Shown: positions 47,191-56,811, numbered from the stretch's first letter. The stretch is 64,000 bases of DNA from Methanoregula sp. (GCF_023227875.1 NZ_JALOCH010000014.1:1-64000); one strand, 5' to 3'. The notes: a model not told the origin generated them from the letters alone. A program made the numbers and translations.

Positions 47191-48627
47191 TCAGTACGTC
47201 CGGCCTACAAGCGTTGCCTTGCCGGGTTTCCCGCAGACAATGCACTTCCCGTCCGTTGACGCAACGTAGGGAGAACGGACCTCAGTGCCGAGGATACTCG
47301 AGTTCGCCATTTCCTCGATTGCATCGCCACAACCCCGTTCTCGGCACCAGTGGACGACCCCAACCTTTCCATCGTTGAGCGCTGCGTTGAGCGTGTCCAT
47401 CGAATCAACAGGGCAGAGGTGCGACTTCGTGTGCTCATCGGCTTTCTCACGGACCGCGGCCGTGATCTCACCGAGTACCCGGGAAACACCATCGCAGACA
47501 GTCGCGAGTTCGAGGGAACTCTTCTCCCCCGTCCGCTTCACGGCCATCACTTTCCCCCCGTCAAGGTCTCTCGGGCCCAGTTCAAGCCGGAGCGGTACGC
47601 CCCGGAGCTCCCACCAGTAGTATTTCGCACCGGGCCGCATGTCGCGGGTGTCCATCTTCACCCGGAAGCCGGCCGCCTTCAGGTCGGCTTCCAGTTTCTG
47701 CGCAGCCGCGAGCACATCCTCGTGTCGTTTCCCGATCGTGATCGGGACGATGACTGCCTGGACCGGTGCTACAGCCGGCGGGAGGATGAGACCCTTGTCA
47801 TCGCCGTGTATGCTGATGAGGGTGGCGATGCACCGTTCCGAGATCCCGTAACAGGTCTGGTTCGCCAGCTGCTGCTCGCCGTTCTTGTCCTCGTAATTGA
47901 TGGAGAAGGTCTTCGAGAAGTGCGTACCTAGGTGGTGGACGGTTCCGATCTGGAGTGTCTTCCCGCCCGGCATGATCGCGTCTACGGCAATCGTGTAATC
48001 GGCACCCGGGAACTTGTCCCAGTCCGGGCGCTTCGATATGGTGACGGGGATGCAGAGCCCGTCATAGAACTCTTTTGTCAGGGCCAGCTCGTACTCCACC
48101 TGTGCTTCTGCCTCGTCCCACGTGGCATGCACCGTGTGGGACTCCATGAACGAGGTGATCTCGCGGAGCCGGATCAGCGGCCGGGTCTGCTTGGTCTCGT
48201 ACCGGAACGTATTCACGATCTGGTAGTACCTCATCGGCAAGTCGGCATGGGAACGGAGCCAGAGTGCGTACATCGGGTAGATCGCGGTCTCGCTCGTGGG
48301 CCTGAGGGCGAGTTTGACATCAAGAGGGGTTGTGCCCCCGTGGGTCACCCAGTAGACCTCGTTCTCGAAGCCCTTGATGTGCTCGGCCTCCTTCATGAAC
48401 TCCTGTTCGGGGATCAGGAGCGGGAAGAGTGTTTCCTGGTGGTCGCGGTCGAGGAGGTCCCGGAGCCCGTTGTACACGAATTTGCGGATCGCAAACCCGT
48501 ACGGGTACCAGACATAGAGTCCCTTGACGGGGTAGCGGACATCCATGATCTCTGCCCGCCAGAGAATGTCATTATACCACCCGGAAAAGTCCTGCTTTGG
48601 CGGCAGGGTGCCTGTATCATCGTCCAT
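47191..48627 (-). CDS. proS: Prolyl-tRNA synthetase, archaeal/eukaryal type
   Basis: The 478-residue class II synthetase charges tRNA-Pro. Seen are motif 2 (TETAIYPMYALWLRSHADLP and RLREITSFMESH), motif 3-like GRHEDVLAAA and LELGPRDLDGGKV. A C-terminal part has Cys in WCRERGCGDAIEE and CIVCGK, the zinc-binding end of the archaeal form. Length is as expected. It is first of a minus-strand group with the SpoIIM- and DUF63-type genes downstream of its 5' side. Confidence 0.96.
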   Translation of the reverse strand: MDDDTGTLPPKQDFSGWYNDILWRAEIMDVRYPVKGLYVWYPYGFAIRKFVYNGLRDLLDRDHQETLFPLLIPEQEFMKEAEHIKGFENEVYWVTHGGTTPLDVKLALRPTSETAIYPMYALWLRSHADLPMRYYQIVNTFRYETKQTRPLIRLREITSFMESHTVHATWDEAEAQVEYELALTKEFYDGLCIPVTISKRPDWDKFPGADYTIAVDAIMPGGKTLQIGTVHHLGTHFSKTFSINYEDKNGEQQLANQTCYGISERCIATLISIHGDDKGLILPPAVAPVQAVIVPITIGKRHEDVLAAAQKLEADLKAAGFRVKMDTRDMRPGAKYYWWELRGVPLRLELGPRDLDGGKVMAVKRTGEKSSLELATVCDGVSRVLGEITAAVREKADEHTKSHLCPVDSMDTLNAALNDGKVGVVHWCRERGCGDAIEEMANSSILGTEVRSPYVASTDGKCIVCGKPGKATLVGRTY

Positions 48628-48639
48628 TTAAGCGTCCTC

Positions 48640-49206
48640 TTAAGCTACTAGAGATATGACCACCGGCGTAATAAAAGCCTCGACACACGCGGCAATGGCA
48701 ACCAGCGGGAGGACATAAAGGATGAAAAGCCGGGCGAATCGTGTTACCTCCGCCCCGGTATCCGTCTCGCCGTACCATTCCGCGATCAGGGACTGGGCGA
48801 GCAGGACACCGAGCGCCCCCGCGATGATAAACGCGGGGATCTCGAAGATCCCGTGCGGGACGAGTGCGGCAGCAACGAAGAGGGCAGAGTGCGTCTCGTG
48901 GACGATCTCCATGATCGCCCCGATCACAATCCCGTTCAGGCTCATGATGAAGATCGTCAGGATCCCAAACGAAGCACCGCCAAGGAAGAGGAGAATGCAG
49001 GCGCCGAGATTGTTCAAAAAGAGTTTTACGCACATGTCGAGGGTATCCCCCGTGGAGAACTGCCCTGCGACTTCTTTCTCGAACAGTTCCATGAGCTGTT
49101 CACCCACCGCCGGGTTCTGCGCCGACCCGATCCACCCGACGCACATCGTCGTCATGAAAAGGAGGAGGATGATGATCAGTGCATTCGCCAGCGGTGAATT
49201 AGACAT
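48640..49206 (-). CDS. Stage II sporulation protein M-like membrane protein
   Basis: The 188-residue protein has four to five hydrophobic segments and the SpoIIM-family pattern IFIMSLNGIVIGAIMEIV ... PHGIFEIPAFIIAGALGVLLAQ. In Firmicutes SpoIIM works in engulfment; in archaea the role is unknown. Its start overlaps the end of the DUF63 gene by eight bases, so the two are coupled. Confidence 0.9.
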   Translation of the reverse strand: MSNSPLANALIIILLLFMTTMCVGWIGSAQNPAVGEQLMELFEKEVAGQFSTGDTLDMCVKLFLNNLGACILLFLGGASFGILTIFIMSLNGIVIGAIMEIVHETHSALFVAAALVPHGIFEIPAFIIAGALGVLLAQSLIAEWYGETDTGAEVTRFARLFILYVLPLVAIAACVEAFITPVVISLVA

Positions 49207-50065
49207 ACAGGACCATCCGCACCATGTCCCGGATGCCCGGGGCGAACCCCACCACGATCATCGCGAGGAGCACAAGGTGCCAGAACGCCGTGTTCGCCTC
49301 CCTGCGGTATAATTCCATGACATAGATGGCCGGGAAGAGGACCACGAGTTTTAAGGGATACATCACGAATGCCGTGCCCGTGAGATTGATCAGGCCCGAT
49401 CCCACGACATGCTGCTCCAGGTACTGGAGGGTCGGGTGGAGTTCGATGCCGAAACTCGTGGCGCTGGCATCAAGGAGCTGGCCAAAGAGCAGGGTGATGT
49501 AGAGCGGGTCGCGGACATATTCCCACCGGCAGACGTATTTCATGAACGACCAGACAAGACCGGTGGCGACCAGTGCCATGAGAAGGATGGCGAAGAAGAC
49601 GAAGAGGTCAATGCCGTAATGGGTTGTGCTCCATGCAACAAGGACGAGTGACGCGACAAAGACGGTCAGGACACCGGCCCAGAAATAAAAAGTGAGGAAG
49701 TGGCTGGTCAACCCCTTGAGCGTAAGGTACCGGGACAGGAAGAGGATGCTGATCGTATAGAAGAAGAGGACGAAGTAGATGAGCGGGGTGATGAGGAGAT
49801 ACTTGAAATCGCCGGTGATCATGCCGGTGTCCTCGATCACCCGCATGACGCCGCCCAGGACCACGTAGGGGAGCGTGGAGAGGATGAATGTCGCGTCGAT
49901 CTTAAAGCCGATATCGGAGAGCCACGTTGACGTCGTCAGCCAGCGGTAGAGTAAATAAACGCCGATTACAAGGATAAGGGCGTAGGTGAGCGTATCGACT
50001 ACGTTATAGGGCTGCCCGAGCCGTATGGGATCGATGTAATATTTGTATATGAAATCACTAATCAT
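49199..50065 (-). CDS. DUF63 family membrane protein
   Basis: The 288-residue archaeal protein has about seven membrane helices and a typical N-terminus, FIYKYYIDPIRLGQPYN. The family is widespread in Euryarchaeota; its function is unknown. It is read divergently from egsA, with only about 2-11 bp between start codons, so both promoters must lie within the opposite reading frames. Confidence 0.9.
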   Translation of the reverse strand: MISDFIYKYYIDPIRLGQPYNVVDTLTYALILVIGVYLLYRWLTTSTWLSDIGFKIDATFILSTLPYVVLGGVMRVIEDTGMITGDFKYLLITPLIYFVLFFYTISILFLSRYLTLKGLTSHFLTFYFWAGVLTVFVASLVLVAWSTTHYGIDLFVFFAILLMALVATGLVWSFMKYVCRWEYVRDPLYITLLFGQLLDASATSFGIELHPTLQYLEQHVVGSGLINLTGTAFVMYPLKLVVLFPAIYVMELYRREANTAFWHLVLLAMIVVGFAPGIRDMVRMVLYV

Positions 50066-50076
50066 CCATGATCACA

Positions 50077-51156
50077 ATGAGCGCAGATGCAATAAAATTA
50101 CTCAAAGAGAAGGTCTTTGACAAGTCCCGATGGATGCAGATGCCCCGCGACGTGGTGATCGGCCACGACGTGTTCGGCCAGCTGCCTGCGGTCTGCGAAG
50201 ACTTAAAACTCGGGAAGACTGCGCTCATGATCTCCGGGAAGAGCACGATGGGCCTGGCCGGTAACCGGGTGAAGGAGATCCTCGCAAAGATCTGTGACGT
50301 GACACCGTTCTTTGCCGAGGAGATCAGCCTGCCGGTGATCAAGGCCGCCGAGAAGGCGGCAGCGGACGCCGATTTCCTGATGGGCGTTGGAGGCGGCCGG
50401 GTGATCGATACCGCGAAGATCGTCTCCTACAACCTCGACCGCCCGTTCATCTCTATTCCTACTGCAGCATCGCACGATGGCATCGCCTCTGCACGCGCCT
50501 CGGTCTCCCTTGAAGGCGGGCATTCCTCGCTGGAAGCCCAACCTCCGATGGCGATCGTTGCTGACACCGGCATCATCGCCGCCGCTCCCCACCGGCTCCT
50601 TGCCGCGGGATGTGCGGACGTTATCTCGAATTATACCGCGATCCTCGACTGGGAGCTTGCAAGCCGGGTAAAAGGTGAACCCGTGAGCGAATATGCGATC
50701 GCGCTCTCGAAGATGACCGCGGAGATCCTGGTGAAGAACGCGGACCTGATCAAACCCCACCAGGAGCAGTCAGCGTGGTTTGTAACAAAGGCGCTGGTCT
50801 CCAGCGGGGTGGCGATGAGTATTGCCGGGTCATCACGACCGGCGAGCGGCGGGGAGCACAAATTCTCCCATGCTCTTGACCGGCTCGCCCCCGGCAAGGC
50901 ACTCCACGGGGAGAGCTGCGGGATCGGCACCATCATCTCCATGTACCTGCACGGCGGGGATTGGAAGGGGATCCGTGCGTCCTTAAGGAGCATCGGCGCA
51001 CCGGTGACCCCCGCGGAAGTCGGGATCGACGACGCTATAGCCGTCGAGGCGCTCCTGATGGCAAAGGATATCCGTCCCGAGCGCTTTACCATATTCGACA
51101 TGGGGCTGACACGGGAATCGGCAGAGAGCCTCGTGCAGATGCTCTATTCAGAGTGA
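50077..51156 (+). CDS. egsA: sn-Glycerol-1-phosphate dehydrogenase
   Basis: The 359-residue enzyme makes the archaeal lipid backbone, reducing DHAP to sn-glycerol-1-phosphate with NAD(P)H. Family marks are RDVVIGHDVFGQLP, VGGGRVIDTAK, PTAASHDGIAS (metal ligand Asp) and GGEHKFSHALDRL (metal His). Starts at ATG 50068 and ATG 50077 are both possible; 50077 gives the usual N-terminus. It is a sure archaeal marker. The UPF0179 gene follows after 11 bp. Confidence 0.96.
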   Translation: MSADAIKLLKEKVFDKSRWMQMPRDVVIGHDVFGQLPAVCEDLKLGKTALMISGKSTMGLAGNRVKEILAKICDVTPFFAEEISLPVIKAAEKAAADADFLMGVGGGRVIDTAKIVSYNLDRPFISIPTAASHDGIASARASVSLEGGHSSLEAQPPMAIVADTGIIAAAPHRLLAAGCADVISNYTAILDWELASRVKGEPVSEYAIALSKMTAEILVKNADLIKPHQEQSAWFVTKALVSSGVAMSIAGSSRPASGGEHKFSHALDRLAPGKALHGESCGIGTIISMYLHGGDWKGIRASLRSIGAPVTPAEVGIDDAIAVEALLMAKDIRPERFTIFDMGLTRESAESLVQMLYSE

Positions 51157-51167
51157 GGCGGTCGCAT

Positions 51168-51614
51168 ATGGCAGAAACAAAGACGAAAGTGACACTGGTG
51201 GGGACGGTGCTTGCAAAGCAGGGCACGGAGTTCATCTACGAAGGTGAAGTTGCGGACTGCGGGACCTGCAAGGTGAAGAAGGCCTGCCACAACCTCCAGA
51301 AGGGCCGGAAGTACCGGATCGTCTCTGTCCGGACAACGCACCACGAGTGTGCTGTCCACCTCAACGGTGCAACTGCGGTCGAGGTGACAGAAGCCCCGAT
51401 CACCCTCCTGATCAGCCCGGAGATGGCGATCATCAACTCGAAGATCAAGCCGGAGTTCTCGTGCAACAAGCATGACTGCCGGAGTTTTGACCTCTGCCGT
51501 CCTGAAGGGGTAACGGACGGGGAGAAGTATATCGTGGTGGATGTGCTGGGCAATGCCCCGGACATCTGCGAGAAGGGCCGGGCCCTGAAACTGGTGGAGA
51601 TCAAGCCGGCATAA
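51168..51614 (+). CDS. UPF0179 family protein
   Basis: The 148-residue protein matches archaeal UPF0179: TLVGTVLAKQGTEFIYEG, CGTCKVKKACHNLQKGRKYRI, and the end CNKHDCRSFDLCRPEG. The seven Cys suggest a metal or Fe-S site. Function is unknown. It is co-directional with egsA and ends before a T run. Confidence 0.9.
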   Translation: MAETKTKVTLVGTVLAKQGTEFIYEGEVADCGTCKVKKACHNLQKGRKYRIVSVRTTHHECAVHLNGATAVEVTEAPITLLISPEMAIINSKIKPEFSCNKHDCRSFDLCRPEGVTDGEKYIVVDVLGNAPDICEKGRALKLVEIKPA

Positions 51615-51626
51615 TTTCCCGCGAGC

Positions 51627-51632
51627 TTTTTT
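51627..51632 (+). terminator. T-run after UPF0179
   Basis: Six T lie 12 bp after the stop, where the convergent ADP-ribosylglycohydrolase gene ends. Confidence 0.4.
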
Positions 51633-51640
51633 GTAAAAGA

Positions 51641-52510
51641 TTATGGGAGGGAACGTGTTCTCTTCCACACGCGTTCCGCCAGCAGCACCAGCGATTCGTA
51701 ACCCTCGACATCGCGGCACCACCGCTCCGGTATGGCGGCGAGCCCCCGGTATGCTCCGGCAAGTGCACCGCAGCAGGCGCCGACCGTGTCCGCGTCTCCG
51801 CCAAGATTCACTGCCGAGAGGACTGCATGTTCGAACGTCCGCGACTCCATGAAACAGGAGAGCGCCGCGTGCGAACACTGCACCGCATCGAGTCCCGGTA
51901 TTATAGAATAATTCCGGTAATTGCCGAGAACCGTGTGTACCTCCGGATGTGTACAGAGCGACCGGGCGTGCCGGAACGCCGCACCGCGTGAAGACCCCCG
52001 CACCATATCGCTCACCATCACGTTCAGGAATGCGGAGCAGTGGCCACCAACCGGGTCGTAATGCGTGAGCCGCGAGCAGGTTAAGCTGAGCTCATAAACC
52101 TGCGGTGCGGGACAGAAGATCCCAAGGGGGAAGCCCCGCATCACGCTCCCGTTGGACCGGCTGCCATGCCTGCGCTGGTGCACTCGATATGCGGCATGGT
52201 GCGGCAGGGTGCCGGATCCGATCAGATCGAAAAACGCAGAGGATGTCGGACCATACCATTCCGGGCGTTGAATATATCCCCGGAATAACCGCGTAACGAG
52301 GTCATCCGGGTCAAAGCATCCGCATGAAGCGAGCGATTCCGCAACTGCCATGGCCTGCAGCGTATCGTCCGTGACTTCACCTTTCTTCCGGAAATGGCGC
52401 CCTCCGGGCCGCATTTGAGCCAGCCAGACTTCAGGTTTTCGAGATCCTTCAAGTGGCGCACCCAACGCGTCCCCAATTGCGAGCCCAACCAGCGATCCCA
52501 CGTGCCGCAT
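51641..52510 (-). CDS. ADP-ribosylglycohydrolase-family protein
   Basis: The 289-residue protein has the DraG/ARH marks: GLAIGDALGAPLEG, TDDTLQAMA (metal ligands Thr-Asp-Asp), GSVMRGFPLGIF, and GGDADTVGACCGALAGAYRG. It would remove ADP-ribose from proteins or small molecules. The start MRHVGS at 52510 is used; the frame is open further but without typical sequence. It is divergent from the UPF0058 gene. Confidence 0.9.
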   Translation of the reverse strand: MRHVGSLVGLAIGDALGAPLEGSRKPEVWLAQMRPGGRHFRKKGEVTDDTLQAMAVAESLASCGCFDPDDLVTRLFRGYIQRPEWYGPTSSAFFDLIGSGTLPHHAAYRVHQRRHGSRSNGSVMRGFPLGIFCPAPQVYELSLTCSRLTHYDPVGGHCSAFLNVMVSDMVRGSSRGAAFRHARSLCTHPEVHTVLGNYRNYSIIPGLDAVQCSHAALSCFMESRTFEHAVLSAVNLGGDADTVGACCGALAGAYRGLAAIPERWCRDVEGYESLVLLAERVWKRTRSLP

Positions 52511-52585
52511 TGTTCCTGATATAAACCTCACCAATAAGATATATCTGTCCCACGAAAAAAGGATCATTTTGGAAAAGGTGATAGT

Positions 52586-52852
52586 GTGCAAAAGGAAGAG
52601 TTGCTGCATTTACACATGCTGATGATCCACATCAAGAAGTACTATGAGGGCGTCACCAGTGAAGAGATCGGAACCGAACGCTACAATTCCATGGCAATTT
52701 CGCCGGTCCATATCCACAAGGACAAGAAAGCCCACAAGGATGCCCTCCTCACGCTTGGAGATGAGATTGTAACCCATATCCACCACCGCCCCGTGCATGT
52801 GGTGAACTATTCTTCTGAGACTGCATCCCTGAAAGTTGCAGCCGAACATTAA
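52586..52852 (+). CDS. UPF0058 family protein
   Basis: The 88-residue archaeal protein matches UPF0058 (LHLHMLMIHIKKYYE ... SPVHIHKDKKAHKDALLTLGDEIVTHI). The start is GTG 52586 with GGTGAT at 52577-52582. It is His-rich and probably helical; function unknown. It lies just ahead of elp3 (5 bp). Confidence 0.9.
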   Translation: MQKEELLHLHMLMIHIKKYYEGVTSEEIGTERYNSMAISPVHIHKDKKAHKDALLTLGDEIVTHIHHRPVHVVNYSSETASLKVAAEH

Positions 52853-52857
52853 CCTTT

Positions 52858-54435
52858 ATGGATGAGGCACTGGTGCTCCGGGAGATGATCTCCCGCATCC
52901 TCACCCTGCCCCCCGGTGATGACTCTGTCATTGCGGCCAAGATCGAGATCTGCCGGAAATATTCCCTGCATGCGGTACCGAAGAACTCGGCAATCCTTGC
53001 CGTGGCACGACCGGAGGAACGGGAGAGCCTGCGGAAGATCCTGCTCGTCAAGCCGAGCCGGACACTGTCAGGTGTAGCTCCGGTTGCTGTAATGACCTCC
53101 CCTGCCCCCTGCCCCCACGGGAAGTGCCTGCCCTGCCCGGGCGGGCCGGACCACCCGTTCCATTCCCCGCAGAGTTACACGGGAGAGGAGCCTGCAGCAA
53201 AACGTGCCCGGGAGCATGAGTATGACCCGTTCCGGCAGGTGCATGCCCGTCTCGAACAGTTCGAGGTTCTCGGCCACCGCGTGGACAAGGTAGAGCTGAT
53301 CGTAATGGGCGGGACGATGACCGCCCGGCCGGTGGAGTACCAGGAGGCGTTTGTCTCCCGGTGCATCGAGGCGATGAACACGTACCCGGGGGGTGCCCCG
53401 GCCCCGCAGCCGGTACCGGTTCCCGATGTCGAAGCGGCGAACGAGACCTCGGAGGTCCGCTGCGTGGCAATCACGTTCGAGACCCGTCCCGACTGGTGTC
53501 GGCGGGAACATATCGACCGGATGCTCTCCCTTGGCGTCACGAAAGTGGAACTTGGTGTCCAGCACACGGACGATGCGATTCTCACGTACAACCGGCGCGG
53601 ATGTACGGTCGCGGATACCGTGGAGGTCAACACCCTCCTCCGCGATGCGGGCCTGAAAGTCGGGTTCCACATGATGCCGAACCTCCCCTCATCCTCGATC
53701 GAGTCCGACAGAGTGATGTTCGAGACAATCTTCTCTGACCCGAGGTTCAAGCCGGACTTCCTGAAGATCTACCCCACGCTCGTCACTCCGGGCTCGGAGA
53801 TCGAAGACCTCTGGCAGCGCGGCGGCTACTCCCCGTATGGTGAGGCTGAACTTGTGGATCTGATCGCGTACGGGAAGTTGCTTATACCGGAGTTCACCCG
53901 GCTCCAGCGGATCCAGCGTGACATCCCGGCGAACCTGATCGTAGCCGGCTCAAAGCATTCCAACTTCCGCCAGCTTGCCCAGAACCGGCTGAAAAAACTC
54001 GGAAAACGCTGCCGGTGCATCCGCTGCCGGGAGATCGGTCGTCTCCCCTCGCTTGAGGAAACCGAAGTCCAGGTCCTGCAGTACGAGGCGTGCGGCGGCC
54101 AGGAGTACTTCATATCGGCAGTATCCGGGGACTCCCTGATCGGGTTTGCCCGGCTCCGGTTCCCCTCGCAGGTATATCGTCCCGAGCTTGACGGTGCAGC
54201 GCTCCTGCGGGAGCTGCACGTATACGGCAGCCTTGTCCCGGTCGGTGTGGACGCCGATACGGACGAATGGCAGCACCGGAACTATGGCAGGGTGCTCCTC
54301 TCAAAGGCCGAAGAGATTGTAGCAGGAGCGGGGTACAACAACCTCGCCATCATGAGCGGCATCGGTGTACGACCCTATTACCGCAGGCAGGGCTATGAAC
54401 GTAAAGGGCCCTATATGGTTAAGGGGTTACCATGA
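52858..54435 (+). CDS. elp3: Elp3 tRNA uridine-34 carboxymethylation enzyme
   Basis: The 525-residue protein has the Elp3 layout: N-terminal tRNA-binding region, a radical SAM core with CPHGKCLPC (Cys 85, 90, 93), and a C-terminal GNAT domain (about 375-525, with GRVLLSKAEEIVAGAGYNNLAIMSGIGVRPYYRRQGY). It makes cm5U34 in tRNA from acetyl-CoA; archaea carry Elp3 without other Elongator subunits. Its end overlaps priS by four bases. Confidence 0.96.
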   Translation: MDEALVLREMISRILTLPPGDDSVIAAKIEICRKYSLHAVPKNSAILAVARPEERESLRKILLVKPSRTLSGVAPVAVMTSPAPCPHGKCLPCPGGPDHPFHSPQSYTGEEPAAKRAREHEYDPFRQVHARLEQFEVLGHRVDKVELIVMGGTMTARPVEYQEAFVSRCIEAMNTYPGGAPAPQPVPVPDVEAANETSEVRCVAITFETRPDWCRREHIDRMLSLGVTKVELGVQHTDDAILTYNRRGCTVADTVEVNTLLRDAGLKVGFHMMPNLPSSSIESDRVMFETIFSDPRFKPDFLKIYPTLVTPGSEIEDLWQRGGYSPYGEAELVDLIAYGKLLIPEFTRLQRIQRDIPANLIVAGSKHSNFRQLAQNRLKKLGKRCRCIRCREIGRLPSLEETEVQVLQYEACGGQEYFISAVSGDSLIGFARLRFPSQVYRPELDGAALLRELHVYGSLVPVGVDADTDEWQHRNYGRVLLSKAEEIVAGAGYNNLAIMSGIGVRPYYRRQGYERKGPYMVKGLP

Positions 54436-55562
54436 ACCCGGCCACGACAGAATTCATCCGCCAGCGGTTTACGGAGTATTACAAGAAGACTGTCCTCGTA
54501 TCGCCCTCGTCCCTCGTGCAGCGTGAATGGGGTTTTGTCCTGTTCAACCCGGGCGGGGCCGAGATGCGCATGCGGCGTCACATCGGCTTTTCCAGCAGGG
54601 ACGAGCTGGCCGGCTACATCCAGAACCTCATCCCCCAGCACGCCTACTACTCGACTGCCTATTACGAGAAACCCGATGCCGGGACCATGGCAGACAAGGG
54701 CTGGTGCGGCGCCGACCTGATCTTCGATCTTGACGCCGACCACATCGTGCGGGGCCCGTACGACCAGATGCTCGCCCGGGTCAAGGAGGAGACGGAGAAA
54801 CTTATTGCAATGCTGATCGGTGAGTTCGGCATGGACCCAAAGTCGATCGAGCTGGTCTTCTCGGGTGGCCGGGGATACCATGTCCATGTCAAGGACATCG
54901 CGTTCCGGGGCTGGGGGAGCGCCGAGCGCCGTGAATTGATCGACTATGTCTGCGGTATCGGGATCGACCCCCCGGCAATGCTCTCGGGCAAGCTGACTGC
55001 TGCCCCCGGGTGGCCGAAGAGGTACCGCGAGGCGCTCACCGAATATCTCGGGTGGATCGGGACCCAGCCGGAACCCGAGGCAATGGCACACCTTACGGCA
55101 ATTGAGGGGATCGGGAAGGACTCGGCTGCTACGTTCCTGAACAACCGGGAAGAGATCATCGCGGAGATCGGACGCCGCCCGTCCGGCATGATCCTGAAGA
55201 ACCGCGTACTCGGCATTATCGTTGCCCAGCAGGAAGGAGAATTTAAAAAACGGCTCCTGTCCCGGGCCGCCCTTGCCGATGAACCGGTCACGACCGATAC
55301 GAAACGGCTGATCAGGATGCCGACCTCCCTCCACGGCGGGAGCGGGATGCGGGTCCAGCCGCTCGAGCTCCGCGAGCTCCACGACTTCGACCCGCTCACC
55401 GATGCGGTCGTGTTCGGGATGAGGGACGTGAAGGTGGACGCAAAGTTCCCGCTCAGGATGTCGATGCTCGGAAGCACTTATGAGATCCAAAAGGGCATCA
55501 CTACAGTACCGGAAGCGGCAGCCGTGTTCCTCTGCTGTCGCGGCATAGCAGAGATTGCCTGA
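54432..55562 (+). CDS. priS: DNA primase small (catalytic) subunit PriS
   Basis: The 376-residue protein is the archaeal-eukaryal primase catalytic subunit. Catalytic Asp are in FDLDAD (Asp 99, Asp 101), and the nucleotide-binding SGGRGYHVHV lies about residues 138-147. Length is typical. ATGA overlap couples it to elp3; the GINS gene follows after 10 bp, a usual archaeal pairing. Confidence 0.96.
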   Translation: MNPATTEFIRQRFTEYYKKTVLVSPSSLVQREWGFVLFNPGGAEMRMRRHIGFSSRDELAGYIQNLIPQHAYYSTAYYEKPDAGTMADKGWCGADLIFDLDADHIVRGPYDQMLARVKEETEKLIAMLIGEFGMDPKSIELVFSGGRGYHVHVKDIAFRGWGSAERRELIDYVCGIGIDPPAMLSGKLTAAPGWPKRYREALTEYLGWIGTQPEPEAMAHLTAIEGIGKDSAATFLNNREEIIAEIGRRPSGMILKNRVLGIIVAQQEGEFKKRLLSRAALADEPVTTDTKRLIRMPTSLHGGSGMRVQPLELRELHDFDPLTDAVVFGMRDVKVDAKFPLRMSMLGSTYEIQKGITTVPEAAAVFLCCRGIAEIA

Positions 55563-55572
55563 GGCCAGCACC

Positions 55573-56292
55573 ATGAATCTTGACGACCTGCGCAGCATCC
55601 TCCTGTCCGAGCGGGAGACAGGGAGGCTCACGTCCGTTGCCCCCGATATCTTCGAGAAGGGGCACGCCGAGCTCGCGGCCATCACGAAGAAGGTCTACGC
55701 CTTCGAGGACCCGTTCTCGGACGAGGCCCGCTCCCTGATCGACGAGACCCTCTCGATCCGGGAGACCCTCCACGACCTCTTCTCCATCCGGACCCGCAAG
55801 ATCCTCGCCCTCGCCGTGATGCATGCCGAGGGGAACTATTACGACCGCGAGGAAGTAAAGCGGATGATCCCGGCCGAGCGGGAGATGTTCGAGCAGATCA
55901 CGGCAGGCATCGAGCAGTCCAAGGGGATCCTCCTCCAGAACCTGCCGCAGACCCGGCTCCTGACCCGTACCCTGCCGTCAGCTGTGGCGGCTGCATCCGA
56001 TGCCGTGCCAGACATGAACGACGACGAGGGCGGGGAGTGCGGGCCGCTGCCGGATACAGACGAACCGGCCGCGCCGGCCCCGCAACCGCTCCCTGTCGCA
56101 GGGGGAACCGTCGCAGCGCCGATCATCCATCCCTGCGCCCTTGTACGGGTGCTTGAGGACATGGAGGCGTTCATGGGTGTGGATGGGAGAATTTATACCC
56201 TCTCAAAAGGAGATATAGTGACGCTTCCCGAGCGGAATGCTGCGGTTCTGAGCGAACGCAACATAGTCTTAAATATCAATCTCTGTAAATAA
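55573..56292 (+). CDS. Archaeal GINS subunit
   Basis: The 239-residue protein matches the archaeal GINS51 type: a helical N-terminal A domain (RSILLSERETGRLTSVAPDIFEKGHAELAAI ... IRTRKILALAVM), an acidic Pro/Ala-rich linker (about 150-185), and a small C-terminal B domain (PCALVRVLEDMEAFMGVDGRIYTLSKGDIVTLPE). GINS joins MCM and GAN in the replicative helicase. Its position after priS is typical. The start is ATG 55573. Confidence 0.92.
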   Translation: MNLDDLRSILLSERETGRLTSVAPDIFEKGHAELAAITKKVYAFEDPFSDEARSLIDETLSIRETLHDLFSIRTRKILALAVMHAEGNYYDREEVKRMIPAEREMFEQITAGIEQSKGILLQNLPQTRLLTRTLPSAVAAASDAVPDMNDDEGGECGPLPDTDEPAAPAPQPLPVAGGTVAAPIIHPCALVRVLEDMEAFMGVDGRIYTLSKGDIVTLPERNAAVLSERNIVLNINLCK

Positions 56293-56330
56293 TATAGGTA
56301 TTCTACATCAGGATTATCGGTGAAAATTTT

Positions 56331-56609
56331 ATGAAAATGCCAGCAAAATTTACAACTTACTGCCCCTTCTGCAGGAATCACCAGGTGCACGAGGTTGAGA
56401 AGGTAAAGAAGGGCAAAACGACCGGCCTCCACTGGATCGACCGCCAGAAAGCGCGGAGAGGCAGAGTAGGCAACATGGGCAAGTTCTCGAAAGTGCCCGG
56501 TGGCGACAAGCCCACAAAGAAGATCAATGTCCGGTACCGCTGTGTCACCTGCGGAAAGGCGCACCTGCGCAAGGGTTACCGTGTCGCAAAATTCGAACTG
56601 ACGGAGTGA
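56331..56609 (+). CDS. rpl44e: Ribosomal protein L44e
   Basis: The 92-residue basic protein with zinc finger (CPFC ... CVTCG) is ribosomal L44e, near the E site of the large subunit. MPAKFTTYCPFC at the start and RYRCVTCGKAHLRKGYR at the end are typical. GGTGA before ATG 56331 is the ribosome site. The order L44e-S27e-aIF2-alpha-Nop10 is a conserved archaeal block. Confidence 0.97.
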   Translation: MKMPAKFTTYCPFCRNHQVHEVEKVKKGKTTGLHWIDRQKARRGRVGNMGKFSKVPGGDKPTKKINVRYRCVTCGKAHLRKGYRVAKFELTE

Positions 56610-56614
56610 GCGTT

Positions 56615-56803
56615 ATGGTAAGCACAATTAGGGAAAACCGGTCCAAATTTTTCAAGGTAAAGTGCCCAGACTGCGAGAACGAGCAGGTCGTCTTTGAGAA
56701 GGCCAGCACCGTTGTCAAGTGCGTTGTCTGCGGCAGCGAGCTCTCCACCCCTGCCGGGGGTCGTGCGAACATTAAGGCTGAGATCGTCTCAGAGCTCAAG
56801 TGA
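56615..56803 (+). CDS. rps27e: Ribosomal protein S27e
   Basis: The 62-residue protein with one zinc ribbon (CPDC ... CVVCG) is small-subunit S27e. An in-frame GTG 56606 is possible but ATG 56615 gives the typical start. It lies five bases after L44e and eight before the aIF2-alpha start. Confidence 0.96.
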   Translation: MVSTIRENRSKFFKVKCPDCENEQVVFEKASTVVKCVVCGSELSTPAGGRANIKAEIVSELK

Positions 56804-56811
56804 CACCACCT

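Noticed and set aside
54411..55685. 424-codon minus-strand frame
   Set aside because: Antisense of priS, which has complete motifs.
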